From Prochilodus magdalenae (lineage: Eukaryota; Chordata; Actinopteri; Characiformes; Prochilodontidae): DNA of 64,000 bases. The notes below the pieces were generated by a model that worked only from the letters and a program-made list of their open reading frames with translations, had not been told where the DNA came from and did no database searches. A program made the position numbers and the translations under genes. The stretch covers positions 254,602 through 318,601 of the forward strand of contig JAMWET010004985.1 of the NCBI GenBank assembly GCA_024036415.1, read 5' to 3'. Positions 23,642 through 34,544 of the stretch are shown piece by piece. Position 1 is the stretch's first letter, and every line of letters starts with the position of its first letter.

Positions 23642-23652
23642 CGCGTGTGTGT
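23059..23652. repeat. complex TG/TGAG/TGTC microsatellite
   Basis: About 600 bp of gtgtgtctgtgtg, gagagtgtgtgt and tgtatgtgt words, with two pure TG tracts (about 23480-23500 and 23579-23638). A block near 23400-23480 (gtgagtgcgtgtatgtgtat) is duplicated about 120 bp later. Long frames of Cys-Val or Thr-His repeats here are artefacts. Confidence 0.95.
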
Positions 23653-24353
23653 GGTTGGTGTTTGGGTAAATATGGGGTACATGAGCGTGGTAGCTAATTT
23701 GTCTCTATTTGCCCACTAAATGAAATGAAGTGTGACCTGCATGTGAAAGGAGCTGAAAACAGGAACGAGAGGAAAAGGCTGAAATATTAACCATAACATA
23801 GACATCAGAGCACTGGGGAGAAAGAAGGTGAAGATGAGAAAGACAGCAGAACATCTGCAAGGCAGACGTAGAAAAGAGAGGACATCTCTGACAAGCCCCG
23901 AGACCCTGTGAAAGGAGAAACAACAAAACACTGAAGTTGTGTTGTTGTCATGAAGCCCCCCCATGATTTACTGGTCTAATTCTCGACCCACTTGATGCGT
24001 CACACGCTCACCTTCGCATTTAAAAAACTTGAAGTTGAATCCGAGATGGCCGGCATTCAAGATGGCAACCATGTCAGTAACATGGCCCAACACGTTCACC
24101 CCTTTCCCCCACAGCTTGTGCATGAAATTGGATCACAGTCTGCCAGACCATTTTCATTCGGGTTTTGTGTCACTTTTAAGACACGCTGTACTGTATCTAC
24201 CATATCTAAATGATCAATCTTCCCCCATGGTGAGACACAAACCTGGTGCAAACACACCTGCACACACATTTGTCTTCCTATGCTTGCGAGGTCATCTATA
24301 GGAGTTCTATTGATCTTTGTATTACTGTGTCCCGAATGAACACAATTAACGCA
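23653..24353. other. non-coding flank of the 21-bp array
   Basis: Unique-looking sequence with short overlapping frames and no recognised family. Confidence 0.4.
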
Positions 24354-26606
24354 AGTTATAATTCTAAAATAGTAAGTCATAATTCTGAGATAGTAAGTCA
24401 CAATTCTGAGATGCTAAGTCACAATTCTTAGATAGTAAGTCACAACTGTGAGGTGCTAAATCATAATTCTGAGATAGTAAGTCATAATTCTGAGATAGTA
24501 AGTCACAACTGTGAGATAGTAAGTCATAATTCTGAGATAGTAAGTCACAACTGTCAGATGCTAAGTCACAACTGTGAGATGCTAAGTCATAATTCTGAGA
24601 TAGTAAGTCATAATTGTGAGATGCTAAGTCATAATTCTGAGATGCTAAGTCACAACTGTGAGATGCTAAGTCATAATTCTGAGATAGTAAGTCATAATTG
24701 TGAGATGCTAAGTCATAATTGTGAGATGCTAAGTCATAATTCTGAGACAGTAAGTCATAATTCTGAGATAGTAAGTCATAATTCTGAGATGCTAAGTCAT
24801 AATTCTGAGATAGTAAGTCATAATTCTGAGATGCTAAGTCACAACTGTGAGATGCTAAGTCATAATTCTGAGATAGTAAGTCATAATTGTGAGATGCTAA
24901 GTCATAATTGTGAGATGCTAAGTCATAATTGTGAGATGCTAAGTCATAATTCTGAGACAGTAAGTCATAATTGTGAGATGCTAAGTCATAATTCTGAGAT
25001 AGTAAGTCATAATTCTGAGATGCTAAGTCACAACTGTGAGATGCTAAGTCATAATTCTGAGATAGTAAGTCACAACTGTCAGATGCTAAGTCATAATTCT
25101 GAGATAGTAAGTCACAACTGTGAGATAGTAAGTCATAATTCTGAGATAGTAAGTCACAACTGTCAGATGCTAAGTCACAACTGTGAGATGCTAAGTCACA
25201 ATTCTGAGATAGTAAGTCATAATTGTGAGATGCTAAGTCATAATTCTGAGATAGTAAGTCATAATTGTGAGATGCTAAGTCATAATTCTGAGATAGTAAG
25301 TCATAATTCTGAGATGCTAAGTCATAATTCTGAGATAGTAAGTCATAATTCTGAGAAGCTAAGTCACAACTGTGAGATGCTAAGTCATAATTCTGAGATA
25401 GTAAGTCATAATTCTGAGATAGTAAGTCATAATTGTGAGATGCTAAGTCATAATTGTGAGATGCTAAGTCATAATTCTGAGATAGTAAGTCATAATTCTG
25501 AGATGCTAAGTCACATCTGTGAGATGCTAAGTCATAATTCTGAGATAGTAAGTCACAACTGTCAGATGCTAAGTCATAATTCTGAGATGCTAAGTCATAA
25601 TTCTGAGATAGTAAGTCATAATTCTGAGATGCTAAGTCACAACTGTGAGATGCTAAGTCATAATTCTGAGATAGTAAGTCATAATTGTGAGATGCTAAGT
25701 CATAATTGTGAGATGCTAAGTCATAATTCTGAGACAGTAAGTCATAATTCTGAGATAGTAAGTCATAATTCTGAGATGCTAAGTCATAATTCTGAGATAG
25801 TAAGTCATAATTCTGAGATGCTAAGTCACAACTGTGAGATGCTAAGTCATAATTCTGAGATAGTAAGTCATAATTGTGAGATGCTAAGTCATAATTGTGA
25901 GATGCTAAGTCATAATTGTGAGATGCTAAGTCATAATTCTGAGACAGTAAGTCATAATTGTGAGATGCTAAGTCATAATTCTGAGATAGTAAGTCATAAT
26001 TCTGAGATGCTAAGTCACAACTGTGAGATGCTAAGTCATAATTCTGAGATAGTAAGTCACAACTGTCAGATGCTAAGTCATAATTCTGAGATAGTAAGTC
26101 ACAACTGTGAGATAGTAAGTCATAATTCTGAGATAGTAAGTCACAACTGTCAGATGCTAAGTCACAACTGTGAGATGCTAAGTCACAATTCTGAGATAGT
26201 AAGTCATAATTGTGAGATGCTAAGTCATAATTCTGAGATAGTAAGTCATAATTGTGAGATGCTAAGTCATAATTCTGAGATAGTAAGTCATAATTCTGAG
26301 ATGCTAAGTCATAATTCTGAGATAGTAAGTCATAATTCTGAGATAGTAAGTCATAATTGTGAGATGCTAAGTCATAATTGTGAGATGCTAAGTCATAATT
26401 CTGAGATAGTAAGTCATAATTCTGAGATGCTAAGTCACATCTGTGAGATGCTAAGTCATAATTCTGAGATAGTAAGTCACAACTGTCAGATGCTAAGTCA
26501 TAATTCTGAGATGCTAAGTCATAATTCTGAGATAGTAAGTCATAATTCTGAGATAGTAAGTCATAATTGTGAGATGCTAAGTCATAATTCTGAGATAGTA
26601 AGTCAT
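24354..26606. repeat. 21-bp tandem array, about 107 units, with 987-bp higher-order duplication
   Basis: The unit taagtcataattctgagata (plus one base) has a limited set of variants: aattct, aattgt, aactgt or aactgtc; and gatagta, gatgcta or gacagta. Rare variants occur in the same order twice: gacag at 24744 and 25731, again at 24954 and 25941, each 987 bp (47 units) apart. The tcacatctg variant recurs at 25511 and 26435, 924 bp apart, because three units around 25350 are missing from the second block. A period of 21 keeps frames open on both strands for more than 700 codons (heptads such as YDLLSQN and NSEIVSH). This is not evidence of coding. Confidence 0.97.
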
Positions 26607-26768
26607 ATGTATGCAATACTGTGTGGCGCATGTTTGAAGTGGTGGAAATTTGTTGATTTATGGTGAAAACAACATGTGCTAAAAGGAGAGGCAGCAAAAT
26701 GTCCTCACTTTACCAAACATTTCAACTTGTGAGAACATGTGGTGCTTACAAACACACAACTACAAGAT

Positions 26769-26799
<31 letters not shown>

Positions 26800-27309
26800 T
26801 ATCTGAGCATGTTTGACCCACAATGTTGAACAGCCCCAAAACCCCCTCCCAACCTTGTGCTCAGAGGCAGAAACTTCCCTGAGGCCAAACAGAACAGCAT
26901 CGTCTCCCTTTGTGACTGGCCTATAAAAAGCACATTGAGAAATAAGGCAAAGGGATGGAGGGAGGAGGGTGAAAGAGTGCTGAGTAAACAAACCATTCAT
27001 TTGGAACAGAATCAGCACACACTGCCATTATTAGCAGCAAGCGTGTGTACCTATGTGAACGCTACACTACCCATACAGTTGTAGAGCTCTACACTAATCA
27101 GGAACACTCTCTTTCGTCCCATGGATTACACTGGAAAACCAAAGGTCAGGGGACATGGGTCGTGTACATGGGTTTGGGTGTTCCCAAGCCAGCCTCTGAA
27201 ATAACACCACTACATTACCAATGTATGTCCCGTGAATTTTGGTATGTGAGGGTATACTGAAATTCCAACAGGTTCTAACTGTTAAGCTGATGAGGGATCC
27301 TTATGTTTC
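26607..27309. other. non-coding, includes a (CA)n run
   Basis: A CA tract lies at about 26769-26797. The rest is unique-looking with no gene recognised. Confidence 0.5.
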
Positions 27310-27310
27310 T

Positions 27311-27399
27311 TCTTATTATTATTATTTATTAGTAGTAGGTTATTATTGTGACTATTATTATTATTATTATTATTAGTAGTAGTAGTAGTAGTAGTAGTG
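27311..27399. repeat. (ATT)n then (AGT)n microsatellite
   Basis: Interrupted ATT units run to about 27374, then nine AGT units to 27399. Confidence 0.93.
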
Positions 27400-27570
27400 T
27401 TGACGTCCCATATATATTGTTGTGCAGGTCACTGTATGTATCTTTAATAAATACATCACATGACTAATGTACTGTGGCTTTGGCACACAGGAACTGCCAC
27501 CTAGTGCTGGTGTGTTAAAGGTAGCAGCCCCACAAACCCAATAACTACAGCGTAGATTGCTGATTCCCCT

Positions 27571-27716
27571 ACAGAGGAGGTCCGGCAGCGGAGACGAGCA
27601 GCAAAGCCCTACAGAGGCGGTCCGGCAGCAGAGACGAGCAGCAAAGCCCTACAGAGGCGGTCCGGCAGCGGAGAGGAGCAGCAAAGCCCTACAGAGGAGG
27701 TCTGGCAGTGGAGCCC
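27571..27716. repeat. 40-bp GC-rich tandem repeat, 3.6 units
   Basis: The unit acagaggcggtccggcagcg (then gagacgagcagcaaagccct) starts at 27571, 27611, 27651 and 27691 (last partial). It is much more GC-rich than its surroundings and its copies are nearly identical. Confidence 0.93.
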
Positions 27717-28139
27717 GGATTTTTAAAAAAAATTAAAAAATAAATGGTACAAGAGAAAGCCTGAGGTGCTGTCCTCCTCCGACAAGCAGGCACTGGTGAA
27801 AAGTTTTATGCCCCAAGCGGACAGGATTTACGACATGCATGGTTGAGGAACGCGCCCTGTGGCATGTTCAAAATCTGTGGACATTCCAAAACTCCTGCTG
27901 CTGAGAGACAACCCAGGGACTTTTCTTAGACTTTCTGGGACCACCAGGACAGCTCTACTGGAGTAGGAGGCCATGTAGCATCCTTCTACATGCAGCTGGG
28001 TGCACAGGCTTGAGGGAGCTGTTGTCCATCAGTTAAAGATGTGTATATGTGTTGTTTGCGCCGTTCTCTGTTGGGCTGTGGGGTAGTTGGCACAGGGCCT
28101 ACCATTAGCAAGAGCTATCTGTTGGATTAGTGGTGACAG

Positions 28140-28445
28140 GAACTAATTTTGGTGGGTGGCAGGTTTAGCAGGGACGGACCTTATCGCTGTACCTGACTGA
28201 CCCAACAGTTACGACTGCAGACATTCAGCGAGCAGTGATGCCCTTCATTAGTCATCCCGTTGGTGCCAGGACCATTGGCAGACAGCTGCACCATGCAGAA
28301 CTACATGCACACCGACAGTTTTGACGATCGCCCTTAACTTCAAGTCAACGTCACCAAAGACTGCAGTGGTGTTGTGCCGGACTGTCATGTACTGACTCAG
28401 AATGGCAGCGGGTCATCATCAGTGACGAGACCACTAAACCACCAA
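28140..28445 (+). mobile_element. Tc1 deletion-derivative relic
   Basis: It contains the family landmarks cctgactgacccaacagtta, cattggcagacagctgcacc and a transposase motif SEWQRVIISDET (second catalytic Asp retained). Truncated just after it. Confidence 0.85.
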
Positions 28446-28553
28446 CAGTATTTTTGTGGCATCTGTTACTTACCAGTGTTTTTGGACTTCTTTCTTTGGT
28501 AGCTTTAACATCTACTCCACAGCGTTCTTTATAGGAAGTGAATAAATGAATGA

Positions 28554-28835
28554 GGACTGAGGGGCTGTCTAATTTTCGTTTTAGCAATTTTCCTTAACTC
28601 AGGGCTTTTAGTTCTTTTTACTACCAGTGCCCCGAGGGCTTTAGCAATTGGCTCAGTGTCAGGCCTTATCAAAGCGGAGAAACTGAGGATATTCTACATC
28701 CGTGCAGCTAAAGCACTGTGTGCCCTTCTGAAGAAGAACCATGATGAGACTGTAGACTGGAATGGATCCCAGTACAAGGAAGCAATGTCAATCTCTTTGG
28801 GTCTTCCTGCCTTTAAGAGGGAGATGTCTACGTAG
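28554..28835 (+). pseudogene. unidentified coding-like fragment
   Basis: A frame open from 28554 ends at TAG 28833. A possible splice acceptor (ttttccttaactcag) ends at 28602, after which 76 codons follow. The last 60 look like real protein: GLIKAEKLRIFYIRAAKALC, then ALLKKNHDETVDWNGSQYKE, then AMSISLGLPAFKREMST. The mix of charged, aromatic and aliphatic residues and the lack of low complexity contrast with every other open frame nearby. There is no ATG at the start. I do not recognise the family. It could be the last exon of a gene, a retrocopy fragment or part of a mobile element. A tacata-rich run and the 29-bp array follow at once. Confidence 0.45.
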
Positions 28836-28874
28836 GTCTACACACATATATACATACATATATACATATATATT

Positions 28875-29965
28875 TAAGCTCTGGGTTTAGAACAGGAGGG
28901 ATATGAGCTCTGGGTTTAGAACAGGAGGGATATGAGATCCGTGTTTAGTACAGGAGTGATATGAGCTCCGTGTTTAGAAAAGGAGTGATATGAGCTCCGT
29001 GTTTAGTACAGGAGGGATATGAGCTCCGTGTTTAGTACAGGAGGGATATGAGCTCTGAGTTTGGAACAGGAGGGATGTGAGCTCTGAGTTTGGAACAGGA
29101 GGGATGTGAGCTCTGAGTTTGGAACAGGAGGGATGTGAGCTCTGAGTTTGGAACAGGAGTGATATGAGCTCTGGGTTTGGAACAGGAGGGATATGTGCTC
29201 TGAGTTTGGAACAGGAGGGATATGTGCTCTGTGTTTAGAACAGGAGGGATATGTGCTCTGTGTTTGGAACAGGAGTGATATGAGCTCTGTGTTTAGAACA
29301 GGAGGGATATGAGCTCTGTGTTTGGAACAGGAGGGATATGAGCTCTGTGTTTAGAACAGGAGGGATATGAGCTCTGTGTTTGGAACAGGAGGGATATGAG
29401 CTCTGTGTTTGGAACAGGAGGGATATGAGCTCTGTGTTTAGAACAGGAGGGATATGAGCTCTGGGTTTGGAACAGGAGGGATATGAGCTCTGTGTTTAGA
29501 ACAGGAGGGATATGTGCTCTGTGTTTAGAACAGGAGGGATATGTGCTCTGTGTTTAGAACAGGAGGGATATGAGCTCTGTGTGTAGAACAGGAGGGATAT
29601 GAGCTCTGTGTTTAGAACAGGAGGGATATGAGCTCTGTGTTTAGAACAGGAGTGATATGAGCTCTGTGTTTAGAACAGGAGTGATATGAGCTCTGTGATT
29701 AGAATTGGAGTGATATGAGCTCTGTGTTTAGAACAGGAGGGATATGAGCTCTGTGTTTAGAACAGGAGTGATATGAGCTCTGTGATTAGAATTGGAGTGA
29801 TATGAGCTCTGTGTTTAGAACAGGAGGGATATGTGCTCTGTGTTTAGAACAGGAGGGATATGAGCTCCGTGTTTAGAACAGGAGGGATATGAGCTCTGTG
29901 TTTAGAACAGGAGGGATATGAGCTCTGTGTTTAGAACTGGAGGGATATGAGCTCTGTGTTTAGAG
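28875..29965. repeat. 29-bp minisatellite, about 37 units
   Basis: The unit gagctctgtgtttagaacag plus gagggatat repeats every 29 bp with few substitutions (ggg/gtg, ttt/ttg, agg/agt). Read on the minus strand, the first units adjoin an L2 reverse-transcriptase relic in frame (AARILTDSKHRAHIPPVLN), so the unit is derived from that LINE. Confidence 0.95.
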
Positions 29966-30390
29966 TCTGTTAGGATCCGAGCTGCTGGTTCTGGACGAGT
30001 TGCGGAGGATAGACGGTTCTCTTAGGAACCCAAGTAAGAAGAGCATCTTGTTTCTCTGCATCGCTCTGAGACAAAAACGGCCAAACTTTAGCGATACAGT
30101 ATTTCTGAAATGATAAAAAGCTATTTTAGCGACTGCATTTACATGCTGAGCTCAGAGTCTAAGATTAGACCCAGGTTTCACACTTCTGGTTTTATACTAG
30201 TTGCTAAAGAACCGAGTTTGTTATAAAGCATTGTTCTCTGAGTTTTAGTACCGAGAATCAATTGTGTTTTCTTCATTTAGTTGTAACAAATTCTTTGACA
30301 TCCACTGAGAGAGTTTCTACCGAGTCTAGATTATCAAATGGAATGGAGATGTATAACTGCCTGTCATCAGCATAGCTATGCAAGTTAAAG
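29966..30390 (-). mobile_element. L2-type LINE reverse-transcriptase relic
   Basis: Read on the minus strand it opens HSYADDRQLYISIPFDN, containing the catalytic YADD box (complement of about 30366-30388). It passes through many stops to KVWPFLSQSDAEKQDALL and QLVQNQQ near 29990. These motifs and their order are typical of the L2/Rex1 group. It is truncated by the 29-bp array. Confidence 0.85.
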
Positions 30391-31077
30391 GCCTGTCCTC
30401 TCTCTATAGGCCTCTGAGTGAAATCCTCAGTTTCCCTATGGGATGGGATCTGGCGAATTCAGATGGGCCACAATGTCAGCACCTGTGTTTCAGCCCATCC
30501 GTTCCATTCCTGCCTATGAGCTCCTCTGTTTCCAAAGCAAGCTCAGCTGACCAACGCATGCAATTTTAAAAGCAAACCACTGGAGGAGGCTAGCACACTC
30601 TTACACGAGTGGAAAACCACGGAGTGAAACACGATTCCAGAGTTAAAGGAAGCTTGGGTTTCCACTGTGCTGAAGATACAAGGAGGAGAAGTGGTAAATG
30701 GCCGGTTAAGAAAGCCACACTTAAAGGTCAGTCATGCGGTAAAGCAAGCATGGATCAAATCATAAAGTATTAAAGGCAGAGATTATTATATTACACTTTC
30801 ATATAATAATAAGTATTACTGTTTCAGGATTATTAGTGATTGGCTTTGGATGTTAGATGGATGTGGTTTATATAGTTTGGTTCTGGTTTTGAACCAATTA
30901 TAGCATTATTAATAATCACTATTCAGTTTAGGCTGACATATTAGATCCATAGCCCCCTGCTTTATTTCCTATATATAATAAAAGTTTTTCAACATGAAAT
31001 TATTTCAGTCTATTTGATCAGCGAGATTTGATCACTTGTTTCGATTGTTTAGCTTTATGCATGTTTGTTTGATTACA
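30391..31077. other. non-coding, nothing recognised
   Basis: AT-rich unique-looking sequence without a supported gene. Confidence 0.45.
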
Positions 31078-31300
31078 GGGTGTTGTGAAAAAGCATTTGC
31101 CCCCTATTTCTTTTGTCTTTGCATATCTGACACAGTTAACGGTTTCAGATCCTCATTCATAATTTTACATCATAGGAAGAGAACTTGAGGACGCACAAAA
31201 CACAGTTTTGATTTATTTAAAGAAAAAGATTTGCAAAACCGGCATCACCTGTGTGAGAAAGTCAACTTAGCCTGTCAACATTCTGCTCAACTTTTTGGTA
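31078..31300. mobile_element. fragment of a fish DNA transposon
   Basis: The sequence gggtgttgtgaaaaagcatt then tgccccctatttcttttgtc and a downstream cacctgtgtgagaaagtcaa resemble a common fish element beginning GTGTTGTGAAAAAGTATTTGCCCCC. Heavily diverged and truncated. Confidence 0.5.
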
Positions 31301-32015
31301 GAGCACATTTTTCATCAATACGTCTTAATGAAGAAGGTTTTGACCTTCACTCAACCTGATTGAGCCATTTCTACCAATCGGCAGAGGTATGCTATATCTA
31401 ACAAATCTACTAGAAGCCCCTGAATCTTTTACTGTTCTCATCCATAGAGGAAGAAAGCAATAAGTACATCACTTCACCATCTGCATATTATGGTTTCAGA
31501 AGTTTTGATGAACACAGTTATTAAGCCTAATACGGGTCAAATACATTTAGAAAAAAATGGCCTACCAAACGGTCAAATTGTTTATGCTATGTCGATGTCA
31601 TTAAAACCGACTTCTTGTCACACTTCCCCTCTACCCCTCTGGTTGTGCCTTATGCTTCCTGGAGATCCACCTTCCGCATACCTGTGGAGGAAGCTGTGCA
31701 GAATTGCTTTTAATCAACCAAATAGGAGAGCCCTGGGTAAGGTTCTGCCCTAGCATCTCAGTGGAGTTTGAGTCCATGCTTTGACCATTCTAAACCCTGC
31801 TTTTGAGCCATATTCAAAAGGTGGACTTGCTCTTGTGTTGTCTCCAGACTGTTCTGTCCCAGAACCTTGGAACTGGCGCTGTAATCCTTTCATCATTTTG
31901 TGAATGAGGGTGTTCATTGCAATGTGCAATATGCAATTTCTCCAGTCTAACCATTGCTGCCATCTAGTGATAGAAATCAAGCATTGCAATGTGCTATTGG
32001 TGTGCTCTCTTTCAG
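31301..32015. other. putative intron before the second microprotein exon
   Basis: Mostly AT-rich, no repeat recognised. It ends in a clean 3' splice site, gtgtgctctctttcag at 32000-32015. Confidence 0.4.
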
Positions 32016-32045
32016 GGGTGAGCATGTAAAGGCCTCAGCAACAAG

Positions 32046-32159
32046 ATGTGCAGGCAGGCCCTGATTGGACGGGACACGCAGGACATCCGCTGTGTTGTGG
32101 CCATCACCTCCGCCACCCTTAGCTTTGTAGTGGAGGTGTTTGTTTATGTTTACACATGA
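32046..32159 (+). CDS. tunar-like 37-residue membrane microprotein
   Basis: A GC-rich exon begins after the acceptor at 32015. The frame starts at ATG 32046 (A at -3), with an in-frame TGA upstream at 32019, so it cannot be extended. The peptide is MCRQALIGRDTQDIRC followed by VVAITSATLSFVVEVFVYVYT and the stop. Its last 19 residues align without gaps to tunar GIIGTVLNLLVVIFVYIYT, sharing I, L, V, F, V, Y, Y and T in register. A Glu sits inside the helix, which is unusual. It lies 19 kb downstream of tunar on the same strand, so a tandem paralogue is plausible. From memory, the neighbour of human TUNAR, C14orf132, also ends in a short similar helix and is an alternative relative. Decay to a pseudogene cannot be excluded. 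Confidence 0.5.
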   Translation: MCRQALIGRDTQDIRCVVAITSATLSFVVEVFVYVYT

Positions 32160-32439
32160 CCCTCATGTCCTGTCAACTGTCTCATCAACTCATGAGCGAG
32201 CCTGCTACTTGGTCTTTGTACTCATACTGAACTTCAGGTTGTGAACGTCATGCAGCAGTGACATCTTTTATATTTCCAGCCCCATGAATAGATCACCTGG
32301 ACCTAATGTGTTGTGGTAGGGTCAGCAAGTAGTAGGGTGTGAAGGGCGAGAAGGCATGAAACAATCCATAGGGCCAGAAATGGAGGAAATGAAGAGAGTA
32401 TGCTATATTAAGTGAATTATGTGCATGCAGGGTTTTTAT
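32160..32439. other. non-coding 3' flank of the 32-kb microprotein
   Basis: No poly(A) signal or repeat recognised with confidence. Confidence 0.35.
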
Positions 32440-32900
32440 TTTAAAGCCAGTTAAAGCCAGCACCATTGACATACAGTTGCATGACACAGGACTACATGCA
32501 CACAGATTGTTACAACGACTGCCCTTAACGCCACGTCAACGCTGCCAAAGGCTGCAATGGTGTCATGCCACACTGTCATGGAGTGACTCAGAATGGCAGC
32601 GGGTCATCTTCAGTGACGAGTCCCCACTTTTGTCTTGGTGGAGACGACCAACGAATCCGTGTGTGGAGGTATCATGGTCAGCACCAAGATGAACGGTTTG
32701 TCATCACGCATCTCACATCCAGAAGACCTGGTGTCACTCCACCTCCACCCCTACCGCACAGGACCTGTACAAGGATATATAAGCTGCATGGGATGGCTTA
32801 TCACAGGACACCTTTAGGAACCTCTACAACCTCAGAGACTTCTGGCATGCTGGGTTACCCTGATGCCATACTGAGAGACAGACTTCTGTATGCTTAATAA
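32440..32900 (+). mobile_element. Tc1 deletion-derivative relic
   Basis: A transposase fragment reads RLQWCHATLSWSDSEWQRVI then FSDES, containing the second catalytic Asp. It runs through a QRIRVWRYHGQHQDERFVIT segment and jumps at RRPGV directly to TPPPPLPHRT and the C-terminal tail. The jump replaces the region with the third catalytic residue. Confidence 0.88.
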
Positions 32901-33030
32901 ATATTGATCATATCAGTCTAAATTTATCATCAGTTATCACACTCCTGGTGACCTTTATCTTCCTTCCCGATAGCACTGCATCCCACATTTCCTTCTGGGT
33001 GAAGCTATTCTTTTGATGATGAGTGTATAT
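32901..33030. repeat. repeat shared with 46586-46705
   Basis: Both contain catatcagtctaaat, acctttatcttccttccc and a cacttccatctgggtg-like end, about three-quarters identical. It adjoins a Tc1 relic here but not at 46.6 kb. Confidence 0.65.
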
Positions 33031-33120
33031 GTAAATCTGTTTCCTGGTATATAATGAGAAATCTGGTTTCTTTAGGTTCTATTGTACCTTCGTGTACCAT
33101 AATAGGTTTAAAAAATGTAA

Positions 33121-33142
33121 AAAAAAATACATACATATATAC

Positions 33143-33183
<41 letters not shown>
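33121..33183. repeat. (TACA)n/(CA)n microsatellite
   Basis: TACA units run into eleven CA units. Confidence 0.93.
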
Positions 33184-33187
<4 letters not shown>

Positions 33188-34079
33188 TTTTCTCTTAAAC
33201 TATCATAAAGCATCCGCATATTAATAAGCATAAATATTTATATAATAAATTGTGACCTAAAAACACTTTTACATAATGTGACCATTAACACTTCAGAACC
33301 ACTGTGAAATATTCTGACCCTCTCTAGAGCAGAGCATTTCACACCCCTTTAAATGACGCTGTTTACATCTCAGAAGTGTATAATTATGGGATTAGTGGAA
33401 ATCCCCTTTAAGGAGGAAGTCAACACAGTGCAACATAACCTCTGTGTGCTTAACTGTAGGTGGGATATTTCTGGCCTGTTTCATTATGCAGCAAAGACGG
33501 ACATGCAGGAACCATGGTGCTTTAAGCAAATGCTCTTTTATTGAACACAGTGGCAGAGACTTCCCTGCAGCCCAGGAGGAGCAACATGCATGCACATTTT
33601 TACTCTAACATCAACAAAACACACCAACAAAATGCTAACATTACAAATTTAAATCTTTTACATTACGAGTACAGCACTACTGTGAAGCTCTGCCATCACC
33701 GTTGTGATCATCCATGCCTCTTATGTATCCACAGAGGACCAGAAATCAAGGTGTAGGTTTGGTCTCAGCATTGGTATGGACACAACAACCCAACCCCTAC
33801 ATACACCACCCCCCACCCCCAACATCCAATCACCGACTGCACTCCCAAAGAGGCTGCATACATTGTAAAATACCAAATGCAAAATCAGCAAGAATAGCAG
33901 CCTTCAGACAGCTTCCTCCCTTTCAGCCAATCAGAGGCTAACATGCCCAAATGTCATCTTGGAGGCAGAGCCTCTGGAAAGTCACATCATAAAGACCTAA
34001 TATGACCTCCCTCAAAAGATAATCTGGACAAGTTTGCTCAAACTCCAGAAGGAATCAACCGACAGGAGGGCTCAGCCGC
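33184..34079. other. non-coding, nothing recognised
   Basis: Unique-looking AT-rich sequence with short unsupported frames. Confidence 0.45.
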
Positions 34080-34475
34080 ACATGTGATGTAAGCAAGGAT
34101 AGACCTTACCCCTGTGCCTGAGCGACCCAACAGCCACGATTGCGGACATTCACTGAGCAGTGGTGTCCTCCATGAGTCATTCTGTTAGTGCCAGCACCAT
34201 TGGCAGACGGCTGCACCACCCAGGACTACATGCACACAGATCATTACCATGACTGTCCTTAACACCACGTCACCATCACCAAGGACCACAGTGGTGTCGT
34301 GCCAGACTGTCATGGAGTGACTCAGAATGGCAGCGGGTCATCTTCATTGATGAGTCCCACTTTTGTCTAAGTGGAGAACACCATCCGTGTGTGGAGGCAC
34401 CGTGGTCAGCACCAAGACGAGCGGTTTGTTGTCACGTGTCCAGAAGGCCTGGTGTAGTACTCCAGTGTACTTTAT
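34080..34475 (+). mobile_element. Tc1 deletion-derivative relic
   Basis: It has the landmarks cccctgtgcctgagcgaccc, cattggcagacggctgcacc, and SEWQRVIFIDES (Asp box with a changed preceding residue), and ends at the same RRPGV junction. Confidence 0.85.
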
Positions 34476-34544
34476 ATACAGTAAGTGTACTGTGTAGTAG
34501 GGTCTATTCAAATATATTTTTGGTAGCATTAATGCTACATATTA

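Noticed and set aside
23033..23682. Cys-Val and Thr-His rich frames
   Set aside because: Simple translation of TG/CA microsatellites.
24364..26697. Minus- and plus-strand open frames of 777 and 737 codons
   Set aside because: They are products of the 21-bp repeat (7 codons per unit), are antisense to each other, vary only as the repeat varies, and show no splice or start context of note.
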